Shown: in pieces, positions 14,101-27,100 of the stretch | Layout of the letters: every line of letters starts with the position of its first letter | Numbering within the stretch: the first letter of the stretch is position 1 | Notes under the pieces: model-generated | The model's input: only the letters and a program-made list of their open reading frames with translations | The model's database searches: none | What the model was told of the DNA's origin: nothing | Assembly (NCBI GenBank): GCA_036785705.1 | Contig: JAWUZG010000137.1 | Location: 248,001-312,000 of the forward strand | Length of the DNA stretch: 64,000 nucleotides | From: Acanthornis magna | Lineage: Eukaryota > Chordata > Aves > Passeriformes > Acanthizidae | Reading direction: 5' to 3' | Translations under genes and position numbers: made by a program

Positions 14101-14363
14101 GAAATGTGATCACAATTACACATTGGATCTTGAATTGCTAACTTCTTGAAATGCAGGGTCCTAAGGACGTCACAACGACCTTCAGAAAATCCACAAAATT
14201 ACTTCTATGTTAATGTTTCATCTCCAGGTCACGTTATGTCAACACAGAGGAAAAACACACACACTCTATTGGTATGATTGTATAAATCTTCAATGTATAT
14301 CAGGAATACAGTCTTAGTCTGATCAAGAAGTGAATTTAAGTAGGTGTAGATTTAGAAACAATC

Positions 14364-14490
14364 AGAAACAAAACAAACAAAACAACAACAAAAACAAAAC
14401 AAAAAACAAAACAAACAAAAAACAACCAAACAACAACAACAACAACAACAACAACAAAAAAAAAAAAAAAAAAAAAAAAGAAAACCAAAG
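14364..14490. repeat. A-rich simple repeat (AAAC)n / (AAC)n / poly-A
   Basis: Irregular AAAC and AAAAC units (from about 14366) pass into a regular (AAC)n block near 14427-14455, and then into a poly-A run ending at 14479. It has the look of a degenerating poly-A-derived microsatellite. No retroposon body was recognised upstream of it. Confidence 0.9.
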
Positions 14491-15879
14491 AAAAAGCATC
14501 TAGGAAGGCCACAAATTTGTTTTCAAAGTTTCTAAAATGAAATCCTACTCAATTTTTATTTTCCTCTCTATTCTTCACAATTTTAAACTCTTTCACTGCA
14601 CCCTAGAGTTTACTCCCTCAGAATATCTTTTCTACATAAAATGTAATGATATCTTTTCTCAATACAGTAACAATGAAGCAAGTACAATATTTGTTATTGT
14701 TCTCTGAAACTCAAATAGTAAGAACATATTTTAGTTTCCCTTAAAAATATTTATGGTTTCCCTATAAAAATATTTTTTCTAAGGAAAAATTAAAGACCTC
14801 ATGAATCACTTTTGAATTAATTGAAAATTTCTGGTTACAAATAAGAGAAACATGACTGTAGGAAGTCTTATTCAAATATTTACAAAAATGACAACAATTT
14901 TTATTCACTTCACTTGTGAGAATTTTAATATTTTCTGTACTTAGACCATTCCAAAAAGTACTGTTCATCAAAACACAAGGAGCTTCTTATTTAATAGGTA
15001 ATTCTGTATTAAGTATTAATTCTGTCCACCAAACACCAGTGCCTAAAGGGTGACATGGTCTAGTGCAAGAATTATTTTCTATAAACTCTTGGGCCTAGAG
15101 AATTTATAATGGGGAAGTATTTGAAATATTTAAGCAGTTAAAAGGAGGGCAATGACCTGTAAAATGTGTTGAAGAGTTAGCTTTGCATTTGTATGAAAAT
15201 ACTTTCGATTTATGAGTTTGAATACTAGAGTGTCAAGTCCATGTGACGGACTAAGAGCTGACTATCTTTAGAAATTCCCAACTGATTAGTTACCAGTCCC
15301 CAGTCAAAAATCTCTGAGAAAAGTATTGAATATTAAAACCAAATGTTTCTTTAAGAAATTAAAACTAAAATTAAGAGAGTTTAAATTAATAAATTACTCA
15401 TTTTAAAGAAATACATTCTACCTGCAGATAATAATGTTTATTAAAAAGGTATCTTTTGCAGAGTATGGTGCAAAAAAAGAGCAACAGAGCCTTTTAGATA
15501 TGTACAAAATAAACACATGTTGAGAACAAACAGAAATTAAGATTTTTATCCCTTAGAACTCAGTAAGTGTTGGATTCCATAGGTTTGAGTATTAGTGAGA
15601 TCTGGGCATTGAATTCCTCACAGCTTTCCAAGTACCTTGAAAAGGTGCAGCCCAGATTCCTTGTCAAGACCCAAAACACATAAACATATAAAGGTATTGT
15701 GTTTCAAGCTTATTTAAGTAAAAAGTAATTGGCCGAGGGGAACTGGATTATTTACCAAAGCTAACCAAAGCCCAGTTGCCTCCCTACACACCAGACAATA
15801 AAAGAGGCTTCTTGAAGATTTCATTTTAAAGGCTGAGTTTCTCGTTTTGTTCCCTATCTCTTTTTTTTGGTTCTACAAG

Positions 15880-16013
15880 GAGAGCAGCACATATCCACTA
15901 GGATAAAGAACCCCTCTGATCTCCATTCTGTACACATGGAAACTTTTAACATCTTCTTGGACACATGAGAAGAGCATGTATAAATGTGTCTGTTCCAGCA
16001 TACCGTAACCTAG
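15880..16013 (+). other. Exon-like interval with strong splice sites, no open frame
   Basis: A long pyrimidine tract ends in an AG at 15878-15879, and 134 bases later a near-consensus donor (TAG/gtaagta, GT at 16014) follows. All three forward frames contain a stop, so an internal coding exon is excluded. It could be an exon of a long noncoding transcript or a pseudo-exon. Nothing in the sequence separates these two. Confidence 0.15.
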
Positions 16014-16341
16014 GTAAGTAAATAATCCTTCACCAATGAATGGCTAATATGCCTAAGGAAAACAAAACCTATCTTGGCAGCAGTTTTCCTCTCTTTCAGC
16101 AATATGTTTGCTTTGGCTGACTCATCATTAGCACCAACAAATTAGCTCTTTGATTAGTGTTGCTTTGCAATCTAAAACCAAGAAAATAATTTATCTAGCC
16201 AATAAAGAAATATCAGCTTCAATGGAGGAAGAAAATAATGTTTTGATTTCCTTGAAATTTCACATACTCAGCTTCTTTTGCTAAGAAATCTCCAAGTTTA
16301 AGAATGACAGAACTGGTTTGTTGCTCATCAAGAATCTGCTT

Positions 16342-16800
16342 TGTGTTGAAAAAGCCTTCAGTGAAATAATTCCCCTTATGCTGCTTACACAAAACATGAA
16401 CTGAGAGTTGTAAGATCTTTTTCACAACTTCATGGGGATAAAGTCTGCCTGTCAAAACTGCCTTCCTTCTACAACAGGGTAAGCTGAGCAAAAGAAGCTA
16501 GTTCATGTGATTTTTTGGACTTCAGCAAAGCTTTTGATGCTGTCTCTCAGGTTTACAGATTGAGAAGAAAATCTTTTTATAGATCCTTCATAAAGTAGGA
16601 GTATACACAGAGTGGGAAAAAATAAAAGGAAGAAAAATAAACAACAAATATTTCACCTAAGACGTATTTTCAGAGAAATGAACAAAAGTTAGTTTTCAGA
16701 CTTCTGTAAGGAGTTTCAAGGTTTTATTCTTAGCCTCCTTAGGAGATGTGAAAAATACTAGACCAACATTTCTTGATCATTGGATCAACAGTAAATTGCA
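16342..16800 (+). mobile_element. Old CR1-clade LINE fragment (reverse transcriptase)
   Basis: Translation of the plus strand gives a recognisable CR1-type reverse-transcriptase segment. Around 16393-16450 it reads VVRSFSQLHGDKVCLSKL, which matches the family pattern of a basic 'IRSSQHGFTKGKSCL'-like block. The same frame continues through one stop (TGA, about 16483) to CDFLDFSKAFDAVSQ at about 16504-16548. The DFSKAFD core is the fingers/palm motif of CR1 and related non-LTR retrotransposons. Near 16700-16740 a decayed version of the next RT motif (G-V-P-Q-G-S type) is visible only with frame changes. The 90-codon minus-strand frame at 16219-16491 is antisense to this element and is not a gene. 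The many substitutions and indels suggest an ancient insertion. Ends are approximate. Confidence 0.75.
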
Positions 16801-19800
16801 CCACTGGTACGAGTCAAAAGTTCTGTTTACTCTTCTTACATTTCAATTACAGCTCCTTTATATCAACTTAATATGCCATTTACTAAAAAAAAAACACACC
16901 AACTGGGTGTGGGCACAATAAGTGAAAAAACAAGCTTTATAAAATGAGGTTTAGTGCGAAAGGATACATATCTGCCTTCATTTTATTATTCCAAAATGTG
17001 TCAGAGTGGAAATGGGCCCATTGTCTGTTATGGCAGATATTAACTCTGATAGACTAGTCTTTGTAATAGAGGAAAATTGCAGTGGGGTAGTCTTCCAGTA
17101 GCTTTCATTGTCATTATGTGATATTGCACCTAAAGCAGCACCAGCAAGAATCTTAATGAAAGATGAAAGCTGAGTGGCAGCAAGACTATTAAGAAAGAAA
17201 GAAACAAGGGTAGATTTACAACACTTGCTGCTTAAGAGTGAGGAAATGCATTCGGGGGGCTCATTTTAAGCAACTTCCAGTACTTCGTGCATTATTTAGC
17301 TCATTCTTCTGTGTGACTTACACAGAGGTTATCTGTACTCATCAACAGACAGGATTTGCTGCTGGCACAAGGGATCATTTCCCCCATTTGTAATGGTACA
17401 ATTTCAGTTGTGAGTTATAATTTTTTTAAAAATCAGAATGGTGTGTAATGACTTTGGAAAACATGTTGTGGTAGCATAGGGAAACTAGAACTAGTAATAA
17501 TGCAAATAAATAATCTTGGTTTCCTAATATCACATGTCTGACGGTATAATATGTTATCAGCTTATTGCCAGCTTGTTTCTAAGATTACAGATTGTTTATT
17601 CAAACCAAACAGGTGGATAGCAGAGCATTTCTATGTACCTTCAGCCAGCATATATTTTTTTAAATCTTTCCTGGGAGCTTTTTGAAAATAAGTGTACCCC
17701 GTGGCAAATTATATTGTGACATATAATTATAGAGAGCTCAGCAATATAATTTCCGCATAGATCAATACTTTTAGATTCCCATCACAATTCTCTCTTCGCA
17801 TTGGCTGATAGAAATGAAGTGTTCATGTTGAATTAGCTCAGCTAGGGTAGAATGTCTCATGTCAAGATTTAGACAAAGTGGCTGAGTTTATTCGGTTTAC
17901 AAAAATCTGAATAATAAGAGAAAAAAATGGAAAGAGGGTAGGAGAGAGTCACTTAGCTATTTAGTCACAGTCTGGAATAAAAATGATCAGATTTTTTTGA
18001 AAATGTTTTAGAAGTTCTATAATGCACACAATAATACTTTGCAAGACCAAAATGTTGTCATTTTTGTAAGCAAATACTTTGAGCTATGTTACCTTTTGTT
18101 CAAATAATACTTCTGGTTATGCAAGATACTTTCTGGTGAAGGTATTCATTCTGCTCAACACGCCTTTCTCTCTGATGTGACCCCACTGTTCTTAGCTTTA
18201 CTTTCCTGAAATAAAAGGTTAGCTTTCAAAAATTCACCACATAGGAAGGTTTTTAATGTAAAAGAATTCCTCCTGGAAAGTCTCATTTTAAAAATTGTGG
18301 TGAAATTTTGTTTATTTTTATATTGTGTTCAGTTTGAGCTGAGTAACCATCTATATATGGGAGAATATTCTGATTTCCTTGGATTATTTGGTTCCGTACC
18401 TCATAGCATGGAGGTGTCATTAAAAATAGTTTGTGCTCACTGCTGTGACAAAGTTGTGTCTGAAATAGATTAGTTTTTTATGTTGTTGTAATGGCAACCA
18501 CCGGGTAACTGTACTATAACATTCAGCAAATATTCCCTTGAAATTACTTCCACACCGTGTGTCCAGTTAACAAATATTAAACGACCCACTAAACCAAATA
18601 TTTTTCCATGTCAATAAACCACTTGCTGTTTTACATAGTGTTATCATAACATTTGGGAGCATTACCTTAAATTTCCACTTTTAAATTATGTTTTAAATAT
18701 ATTTCTTTTCAAACAATTTAGTTTTTCTATGGCTTGTCATTCTTTAAAAGGAGATTTAATCATCACATAAATCATCTGTGCATTAATGTGTATACAGAAG
18801 CTATCTCATCTTTGTGACTCTTCATGTGATCATCCTCCTTTTTACATTTGGAATACCTGAACACTAATTTTCAAGCTGTTCCATATAAATTTACAATGCA
18901 GAGATATTTGAGGATAAAATAGAACTTTCTCTTGAAAATTAGCCTGAAATAATATATGTTTGCCATGCAACGAGGGTAATCTAATTTGAAGCATAACAGA
19001 CTGGGCTAAAAAACCAAATTATTATAACCTAGAACAATTATTTTCCTAACATTAATTCTGGGTATCTAAAGAAAATCCAACAAGGAGAAAAAAAAATTCA
19101 TGTTGCAAATACTTATGCTGTATGTAAGAATATTCCGGTTAAAGGTTTAGGAGAGAAAAGTCAAATATATGTTTAACATAGTTTTTTGCACTGAACAACC
19201 CTACTTCAAAAGCAGTTACAAAACCCATAATGATCATACTAAAAAATGCCACTTGCATTACTTTTTTACTAAGGATTTATATTAAAATGCACTGGATACT
19301 TTCATCACTAGTTCTACTACTATTATCATGTGCAGTCTTACAAATCACAATGTGAGTCTCTCTGTCAAGCTGCTACTGTATTACGTGAGACTTTTAAAAT
19401 CATTTATATTGTGGTTGCACATACTTTTCTGTCATCAAAATCTCTTTGATGCAATCTGGCATGAGGTCACAAAATCTCAGTAAATCCTTCAGATATTGCC
19501 CTATTTGAATTTTCTTCCATAACTCTTCCCACATGATAAAAAAGGCCATGCAGAGCACAAAGTCTTTACATGGCTGGGCAGGATACCAGGGATTTCTGAG
19601 TGCAGAATCTACTGGATTGCATCTGCATTGCTAAGTAGAACTACTACAAGTCTCCCCAACGTGAAGTCCAGCTGTGCCTCGGGAGGTGGCATCCACAGGA
19701 AGAATATTCCCAGAATATTCCCAGAGGGCAGCACAGGCGTGGCCACACCAGCCCCAGCACTCCTGATGCTTCCTGCAGAGCTCTCAGCCATTCTGTCAGC

Positions 19801-22688
19801 AGACTCTGTGTCTTTAGACAGCCCTGCCTTCCTTCACGCACCTCAGGGCACACAACATGACCTCCAGTCCCTTGCTGTGTGAACACGACTTCTACAGGCT
19901 GCCAAAAAGATCTTTGCATTAATTCAGCCACACTAAAGGAAAGAAATGCCTCCAAGAACACTCCATGAAGCCTTGAAGGAGACACAGGATAAGGGATGCC
20001 ATGTCTCATGGAAAAGGCTGCTTTATTTAAGTGGTGTAGACACATTTTAAGCATATCTCCAATCCACAAGGCAGTGACTGCAGCTGCTCAGTGTAACACG
20101 TCATGGTTCAATAAGCCACCCTTCCCATGTCAGGCTGTGAAAGGGATGGCATCCTGCACCCCAGCACCATGAGGCAGCAATATCCAAAGAAGCTGATAGG
20201 GAAGGTGCCGAAAACAAATTCTAATGTTTGGCGAGTAAGATTTGATAAAATGGATTGCATACATTGGCATCCAGTAAATTATCAAAGCCCTGAACGTTTC
20301 TCGAAGGAAGGAAATCACAGGATATTACACAGTTGCAAAATGTAGAAAAAGCAATAATATTTACAGACTGATATTTTATCACATCTTTTTGAAAATTTTC
20401 AATACTTCTAAGATTTGAAAAGATAATTAAAGCACCATCAATAAAAATACTTTATGTATCTGTGCAATGTTGATGGAAAAAAGTCAGTTTCTGATCTGAG
20501 CTGCCAATCAAAAAGCTTTGCTCTTCTCTAACATTTCTGCAGAGCTACAATTTTATAAGCAGCAAAAAAAAAAAAAGTGCTTAGACTTACAACTAGACTC
20601 TGCTTTTATATCCCATTCACTTTTTCACCATTTATATTGGATAAAATACTGACAATTATCAAATACAGATATTTGTTTAGAGTTGCTTCTTTATCTGTAT
20701 GCTTAGTTCTGCCAAGTGATACTTAGGGAAGAGCAGATGACCAGCAGATACAGAGTTGGTATAGCTGGGCAAGGCTCAACACAGTACGGCAGAATATTGG
20801 AAAGCTTCCGAGCTCATGGGACAAATTTATCCATACTAAGAATTTGAGCATTTCTGTGCCATTTCTTATCACTTAAGTCCAAGGAAGGCTCAGAGAGTTG
20901 AAAAGTGGAAATTGTAGTAGCACAGCTAGGACTAGAAGAAGGCAATAGGTATTTATGAATTTATATATGTATATAAGGGAACATGAGCAGCCAGACATCC
21001 AGTCAAAGCACTTAATTCTTTAAAAACAGAAGGAGAGACATTTTGCTACAAACACTGTAAGAAGCAGCATATGTCAGGAGAACTTACTCTTGCTGCCTTT
21101 CAAAATGAGACAAATCACACAGCTTTTTGCTGCCCTTTCAGCTGAATTTGGCCTTGCATATTAGTCCTCGTATTTGTACTATTGTGCTAATGAGCATTAC
21201 CTCTTTCTTAGGTATGAGCAGATTTGTAATGGCAGGGCCGAGTATGCCATTTCAACAGCCTGCAAATGACTTGTGTCACAGGACGGAATTGCTGTCCTTC
21301 CACTATTGCCACCTCCCAAAGGGAATCAATAGGCTGTTTCCTTCTGCTGGCAGGATTCAGGGAATCAGCTAATTTATGGGTTTTAAATACTCCATCAGGT
21401 AACACCACACCACATCTAGAGAGACTCATTAGGTGCTGTCTGGCCGACAGAAGCATTATTCATTGGGAGGGCTCTATCACTGTTCACATAAGCAGAAAAT
21501 GCCAATACACAACACGGGAAAGCCAATAGGGATCAATCTCTAAGCCTCTTTGTACAGTGGTCAATGTTCATGTGTTTAAATTTCTTTTCACAGCATAGTG
21601 CTACACTGCTGAGTGCAGGCTGTGTCACGGTTTCATAACTAATGCCTTAGTGGCAACCTAAACATTTCACTTATAATTCCTGAGCAATAGATTTTTCCTC
21701 CAAAACAAAATTATTGTATTTTTTCCTAACCTATTTCTCCTGTTTGATAAGGAGAGTATCAAAAAGACTGTTAAGCCTGCATGGATTTCCCCTCAGACCC
21801 TACTCTATCTTTCCCCTTTTGCCTTCCATTGACAAGTTCGCCCATTCTCTATCTTCAAAATTTCGTTATTAATCGATACTCTGATTTATGGCATCTGTCA
21901 CTGAGAGTGAGGCTACAAAGTGGCACAATGAGGGATTTCTCCACCTTAAAATACTTTTCTGCATATATTTGCCCTTTTGCTTTGGTATTATTTGCTTATT
22001 TCATAGCAAGCATAGCTCTCTCACAAAACCTCTTTGTTGGGCACATGCCATTTGACAACGGAAAATTCACTTAACATTTGGAGCAAGAGTATGGCCTGAA
22101 ATCTTCAAGTGTCAATCAGAGCCACATGATAAAATTTCCTGCACTCCTTCATGCATGTACATTTCTGATCAAAGAACTAGTAACAGCAAACACTGACATT
22201 TGAACTGCAGTATAACATACAAATGTACTAGTTATTACATTCTTGCCCTTTGCCTTCTTTATAGTTACTTCTCATGCTTTCATTATCTTTCAGACCAAGT
22301 TAGAATGAATCTATTGCCATTCTTTCCACAGTCAGGTCCACTTCTTTCACATGGGACCTGAGACAACGTCCTTTACAAAAATCTTACAATAAGAAATTTG
22401 CTTCTAATCTGTTATCAGTATAAAGCTAGGAATAAGACACAGTAGTTACAGAAACAATATTTATTAGTGGACCTCACTGAATTCCCAGTGTAAACATTTC
22501 TATGTTAAACTAATCTCAGAGTTTTTTTCCTTTGCACACTCTGGCATTAAGCTATAGAACCTTTAGACACTGATTTGCTGCCATAAATCTGTTACATCTC
22601 TAATTTAGACATTTCATATCTTTACAAGTGCTTCAACAGTTATGTCTATGGACTGTCTGCTAGAAAAGCTGAAAGATCTGTCCTTCCT

Positions 22689-22728
22689 GTTTTGTTTTGT
22701 TTTGTTTTGTTTCATTTTGTCTTGTTTT
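22689..22728. repeat. (TTTTG)n short tandem repeat
   Basis: Five regular GTTTT units are followed by variant units with a C or A substitution, about 40 bases in all. No adjoining element was recognised. Confidence 0.85.
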
Positions 22729-23995
22729 CCTTCCAATATCCAGAATAGACAATTGTGTGTTTCAGAGGAAAGGTTTGATCTTGTTCGTATTTTGGCAAAG
22801 AGGAAATATAATTTCTGTTTAGATCAACATAAAGCAATGCACAAGAGAACACTCCTCCACCTAGCTCTTACTCATATAAAACAACAGCTTGGAGCTGCCA
22901 TTACTGCTCAAGAATAACACTTTGTGTGTGTGAAAACATTAGCAAAGTGCCAGTAATGACTTAAAAAAAAAAAAAAATAAAGGGCATATTGCAGAGGAAA
23001 AAAAACAGAGAATGTAATTTTGTCAGTATGAGTCCTTGATGCACCCACACCTGGAAAGTGTTCAAACAAGAGCCGTAGGGATAACCACAGGTGTTATGAA
23101 CAGGGCAGTGAGAGGTCAGCTTTTTATCAGCCCTTCCACTCCAAAGACTCAGGATGTTAAAGGAAACGTAAGGATGTGATTTCTCATGTAGCAGGGATAT
23201 GAAATGCATTGTCTTTAGAAACTTTTAATGCTAATGGCTCCAGTTACCTGTGTTTTCAAAAGGGCAGAACCATGGCAAAGCAATCTTCAAGTTTCTGGCT
23301 TACCTTTTGCTCCATGGTAAAGAGAATGCAATAGCAACGATAGGAAGACTCATTTGATGCATTAGATGTTGCTAAGCACCCACACTGTGGGGCTGATAAA
23401 CACCCTGCCTACAAGAAAATTGCTGAAATAATGAGAGTAACTGGTGGAATAAATGCACCTGACAATGAATTGAAGAAGTAAGCAAAATGAGCCTACAACA
23501 CCAACTGCTTCAAAGCAAAACAAGGACTGTGGATTGCAATAGAAATTATAAATCATATGTTTTGAACTTTTAGCACTGATAGGCTTATATAACGTGTACA
23601 AAATAGCCCTTTATAATATCACATGTCCTTACAACAAAATTAGACTGTGTGGCATTTCACTAAATGATAGGAAGACATCAGGCAAAGTTTCTACTTCTGC
23701 CAGGCATCTTCCTTTTTGCTGGAATCCTGTTTCGTCAAAAAAGAACGATAGCAAAGACTGTTGAAAGGTACTACTCAAAAGTACTACTGAAAGACCTATT
23801 GAAACAGGTCATGCTATGTATGTGTCTGTACCAAAATCCAAACAGCTGAATTCGGTATTTTCAGAATATGCCTGAATTTGTTTTAAAAGAGAGGTCACGA
23901 GGTAGTTTAAAATGTTCAGATGACTTCTGTTCCCTTCAAAGAATATGTAGAGGTGGAGCTGATGTACAAGGCACATGCTAAAACAAACTAGGAAG

Positions 23996-24120
23996 AAAAC
24001 AACAAAAAAACCCCAAAAAAAAACCAAAAAAAACAAACCAAAAAAAAAAAAAAAAAAAAAAAACAAACCAAAAAAAACCAAAAAAACCAAACCAAACAAA
24101 CAAAACAAAAAAACCCCCAA
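23996..24120. repeat. A-rich low-complexity repeat (poly-A with CC and C interruptions)
   Basis: About 125 bases of almost pure A are interrupted by single C or CC, with an uninterrupted A run of over 20 bases near 24043-24063. It creates lysine-rich frames on the plus strand and phenylalanine-rich frames on the minus strand, which should not be annotated as proteins. Confidence 0.95.
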
Positions 24121-27100
24121 CTCCCGAACTGGAGAAAAGACAAATCAGAAGTTCAAGCCCAAATGCTGCATTTACATTCTCATTTACCAGCTGCTTCAAA
24201 GAGGCAATTTTCACTGTATGTTTTTCTGTTTGGCAGATAGAATGGGAAGAGAATAGGGAAAATTACTATAGTCAGCTGTATGGATTCTCTTACTAGACTG
24301 CATTAAAACCTGACAATTTCCTAATATATTTTCTCTGAGATTAATAGAATAGAGATCTCTCAGGTTTCCTCTTGAGAGCCAGGCTTAAATACACACATCC
24401 AAAAATAAAATGATGCTGGAATTCTTGAATTTCATCTGTTCTTCAGGCTATAAAAAATTTTGATTTCTATGTTTTTACCTAAAACCTGATATGTATGAAC
24501 TGCATCATGAGGTGCTAGCTACAGTTATTTTACTAGGTGAAGACCAGAAGCTCTTCTACTGAGGAAAGATCTGAATTTTAAGTTGGTAATCAAAATTAAA
24601 ATAACCTCTCTCTGAATTATAATTAGATTGATAGTGCAGAGTACTCACAACATTTTAATCCAGCAAAAGTGGATTTTATAACTGATTTAGATTTATTATG
24701 TCTAGACTAAATTTAAACTTCATTTTTGTTAGGGGAAAAAAAAAGACAAGCATTCAATCAAAGTAAGAAGATTGTTTTAATTTTTCTTAAACTCCCTAGC
24801 AAAAAAGCCTAGAAGAGAAATTATGTTATCTTAATACATATGTAGAGCAGGTTTACAGGTTGTTAAGTATCAGATAGGCTTAGCATGAAGTAGAAATACA
24901 TCTCTGTGATTAAATTATATCAAAAGACCATTATACAAAAACTCATTTCATCTGGAGCAATGATTACTTATTCAGCCATTACCCTGTATGCACATGCTCC
25001 ATTGGTTTCAGCTGAGGAACTCCAGCAAGAAAAAAGGAAATAAATTCGGTGTTGGGAAAAAAGTATGTAAAATTCACTGAAGTAAATGTTGACTAAATGT
25101 TGTTGTTAGACCGTGTACCTAGCAAAATTTTATATTGGTTGGATTTATATTCTCAAATAACCACTCCTCAAGGACATATTGTACAAGGATGCCGGTCTTG
25201 TCAAAGGGTAGAATTTGTTTTCATAGGAGGGAGTGACCAGGGTAGTTACAGTAAAGTACTTACAAAATAATAACATGCAATTTAAATGACTGACATATTT
25301 TCTGCTGTATTTGCTGATGGTGCTGTAAAGTGACATTAATATACAGATTGAAGTTTTCTCCATTAAACACTATAGTCTGTTAAACTAAAAAACAAAACAA
25401 ACCAACAGCAATTAAAAAAAGAAAAAGACGCAAAAGGAAAACAAGAAACCACACAAAAACTCAGAGGAAAAACCAAAAATATTTGAAGCACTTTAAAAAA
25501 TAGCTACAACTCTACTTTTACAATAAGATTTTTTTCTATTTGTCTCCTCTTTCTTTTCAAAACTGGCTAACCCTATTATTATGCAGTAGTAAATAAAAAT
25601 TAAATGCAATGTTTTGCTTTCTTTCCCAGTTAAAAACCATACCATGAGAGAAAATTACGCCATCAGACATTTTGTTCCCCTTTCACTTTCTTCTCAAGTT
25701 GCAAGTTCAATCCCTATTGATTTTTTTACTGATTTTTTAAGTGGGAAAAAACCCCTAGAATGTGTCACTTCTATTAAGACATTTTTAAAACATAATTCTA
25801 CCTTCTAAAAAGCAAAGAATTCAAAAACAAAGACACAGCAGGAGTTTTTTCCCAAAAGAGGAAAAAAAGTAAATTGGTTCTACACAGGTATACTAGCAGA
25901 ATATTATCTACATAGATTACTATGTTATTATCTGATGACCGTTTGTTAATTTTTTTTTTTTTAAGAATGATAGACTGGGTTTCAGCAGGCATTTTCCCAC
26001 TAGCATTTAGTTCTCATTAAGAAACAAAACACAGGAATATATATGGAAGGGGAGAGCTGGCCAACCGTTTTCTCTTCCTTTGTGATAAAGGGTTCTGTTT
26101 AAAAATAATGACATCTGTCTCACAGTCCAGAATTTCAAAGGTATATGGTGTCCTCTGGGACACAAGCATAAGAATACTGTCCAGGGCCAAAACAGTGATT
26201 GCAGCAGGGCGTAGGCAAGAGATTACTTGGCTGGGTTGTCTACTGCTGCCATGGGGCACAGTGCCTCCCTAGGGCACTGTGAGCACCAAAGTTTAGAGAG
26301 CAGAATTTCTTAACCTCTTCTGAATATTACATTTTTCAGAAGAGCCAGGGAAAACTCTTCTGCAAGGAATAGGAGGTCTGGGACAAAGTATAGGCAGGGA
26401 TTCAAGGTAATTTATGTATCATTTTGTTATATCATCTTGATTCCCATCAAAATCTTGTGGGAGAGCTGGTACAAGCCTTCACGTGCTTAAAAGGTAGTTT
26501 TGTTTCTGCTGCAAATTCACATAATTCACACTCTACAGACATCTTACTATTTAATAAATTTCTTCAGCGGACTTCTACTTAGACTCTATCCATGAAGAGA
26601 ATATATTCTTGCACAAACATAACATCTTGTTTCACTCTTTGCTCAACAGGTGCTTTATATGACATTTTACAGACTTACTAGAGGAAGTCCAGGTAGATGC
26701 TTGAGCATCTGTTCTTACATTGTCTGAATAATATAGTGTGCCTCATGGTCTTGCCTGTGGAATACTTCTTGCTCTAATACACAGGTAAGGCATGTCTGTA
26801 AAATGGAAACAATTCTTCCAAAACCAAATTTGTTATAGCTTTTGCAGAGCATAATAAACCAAATTTATTAATTAATGTGAACAGCTATAATGTAGCTAAA
26901 GTTTTTCACCCACTGTTATTTATAAGACATTTTACTTACAATCTTCACTCTTGCAGAGTCAACGGGAGTTTCTTTATTTATTTCAGTAAGCACTATTTTT
27001 TTTTAAATTTTACCAATAGGTTTCTAAGAGGCAACAAAGGGAATTAAAAAAACAGCCTGTCTTGTCTCACTTTTTCTACTCAGGTCAAGAAGGTTGTTAA

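Larger units (their letters stand above)
11188..16341. other. AT-rich unique sequence; one 140-codon open frame of unknown status
   Basis: No recognised gene. A plus-strand open frame at 12106-12528 (140 codons) is the longest one outside repeats and has no family I recognise. About one frame of that length is expected by chance in a window of this size and composition. An A-rich (AAC)n tract lies at 14364-14490. A noncoding exon-like interval lies at 15880-16013. Confidence 0.55.

Noticed and set aside
16219..16491. 90-codon minus-strand frame with lysine/glutamate-rich, protein-like composition
   Set aside because: The opposite strand reads as CR1-clade reverse transcriptase over the same bases, so this frame is an antisense shadow.
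23304..23408. Minus-strand 105-base exon-like interval (acceptor TTCTTGTAG, donor AAAG/gtaagcc) with one open frame
   Set aside because: The splice sites are good but the peptide is short and cysteine/serine-rich with no recognisable character. Pseudo-exons of this kind are expected many times in 64 kb.
23809..24256. Lysine-rich plus-strand frame and phenylalanine-rich minus-strand frames of 78-103 codons
   Set aside because: Direct translation of the A-rich low-complexity repeat at 23996-24120.
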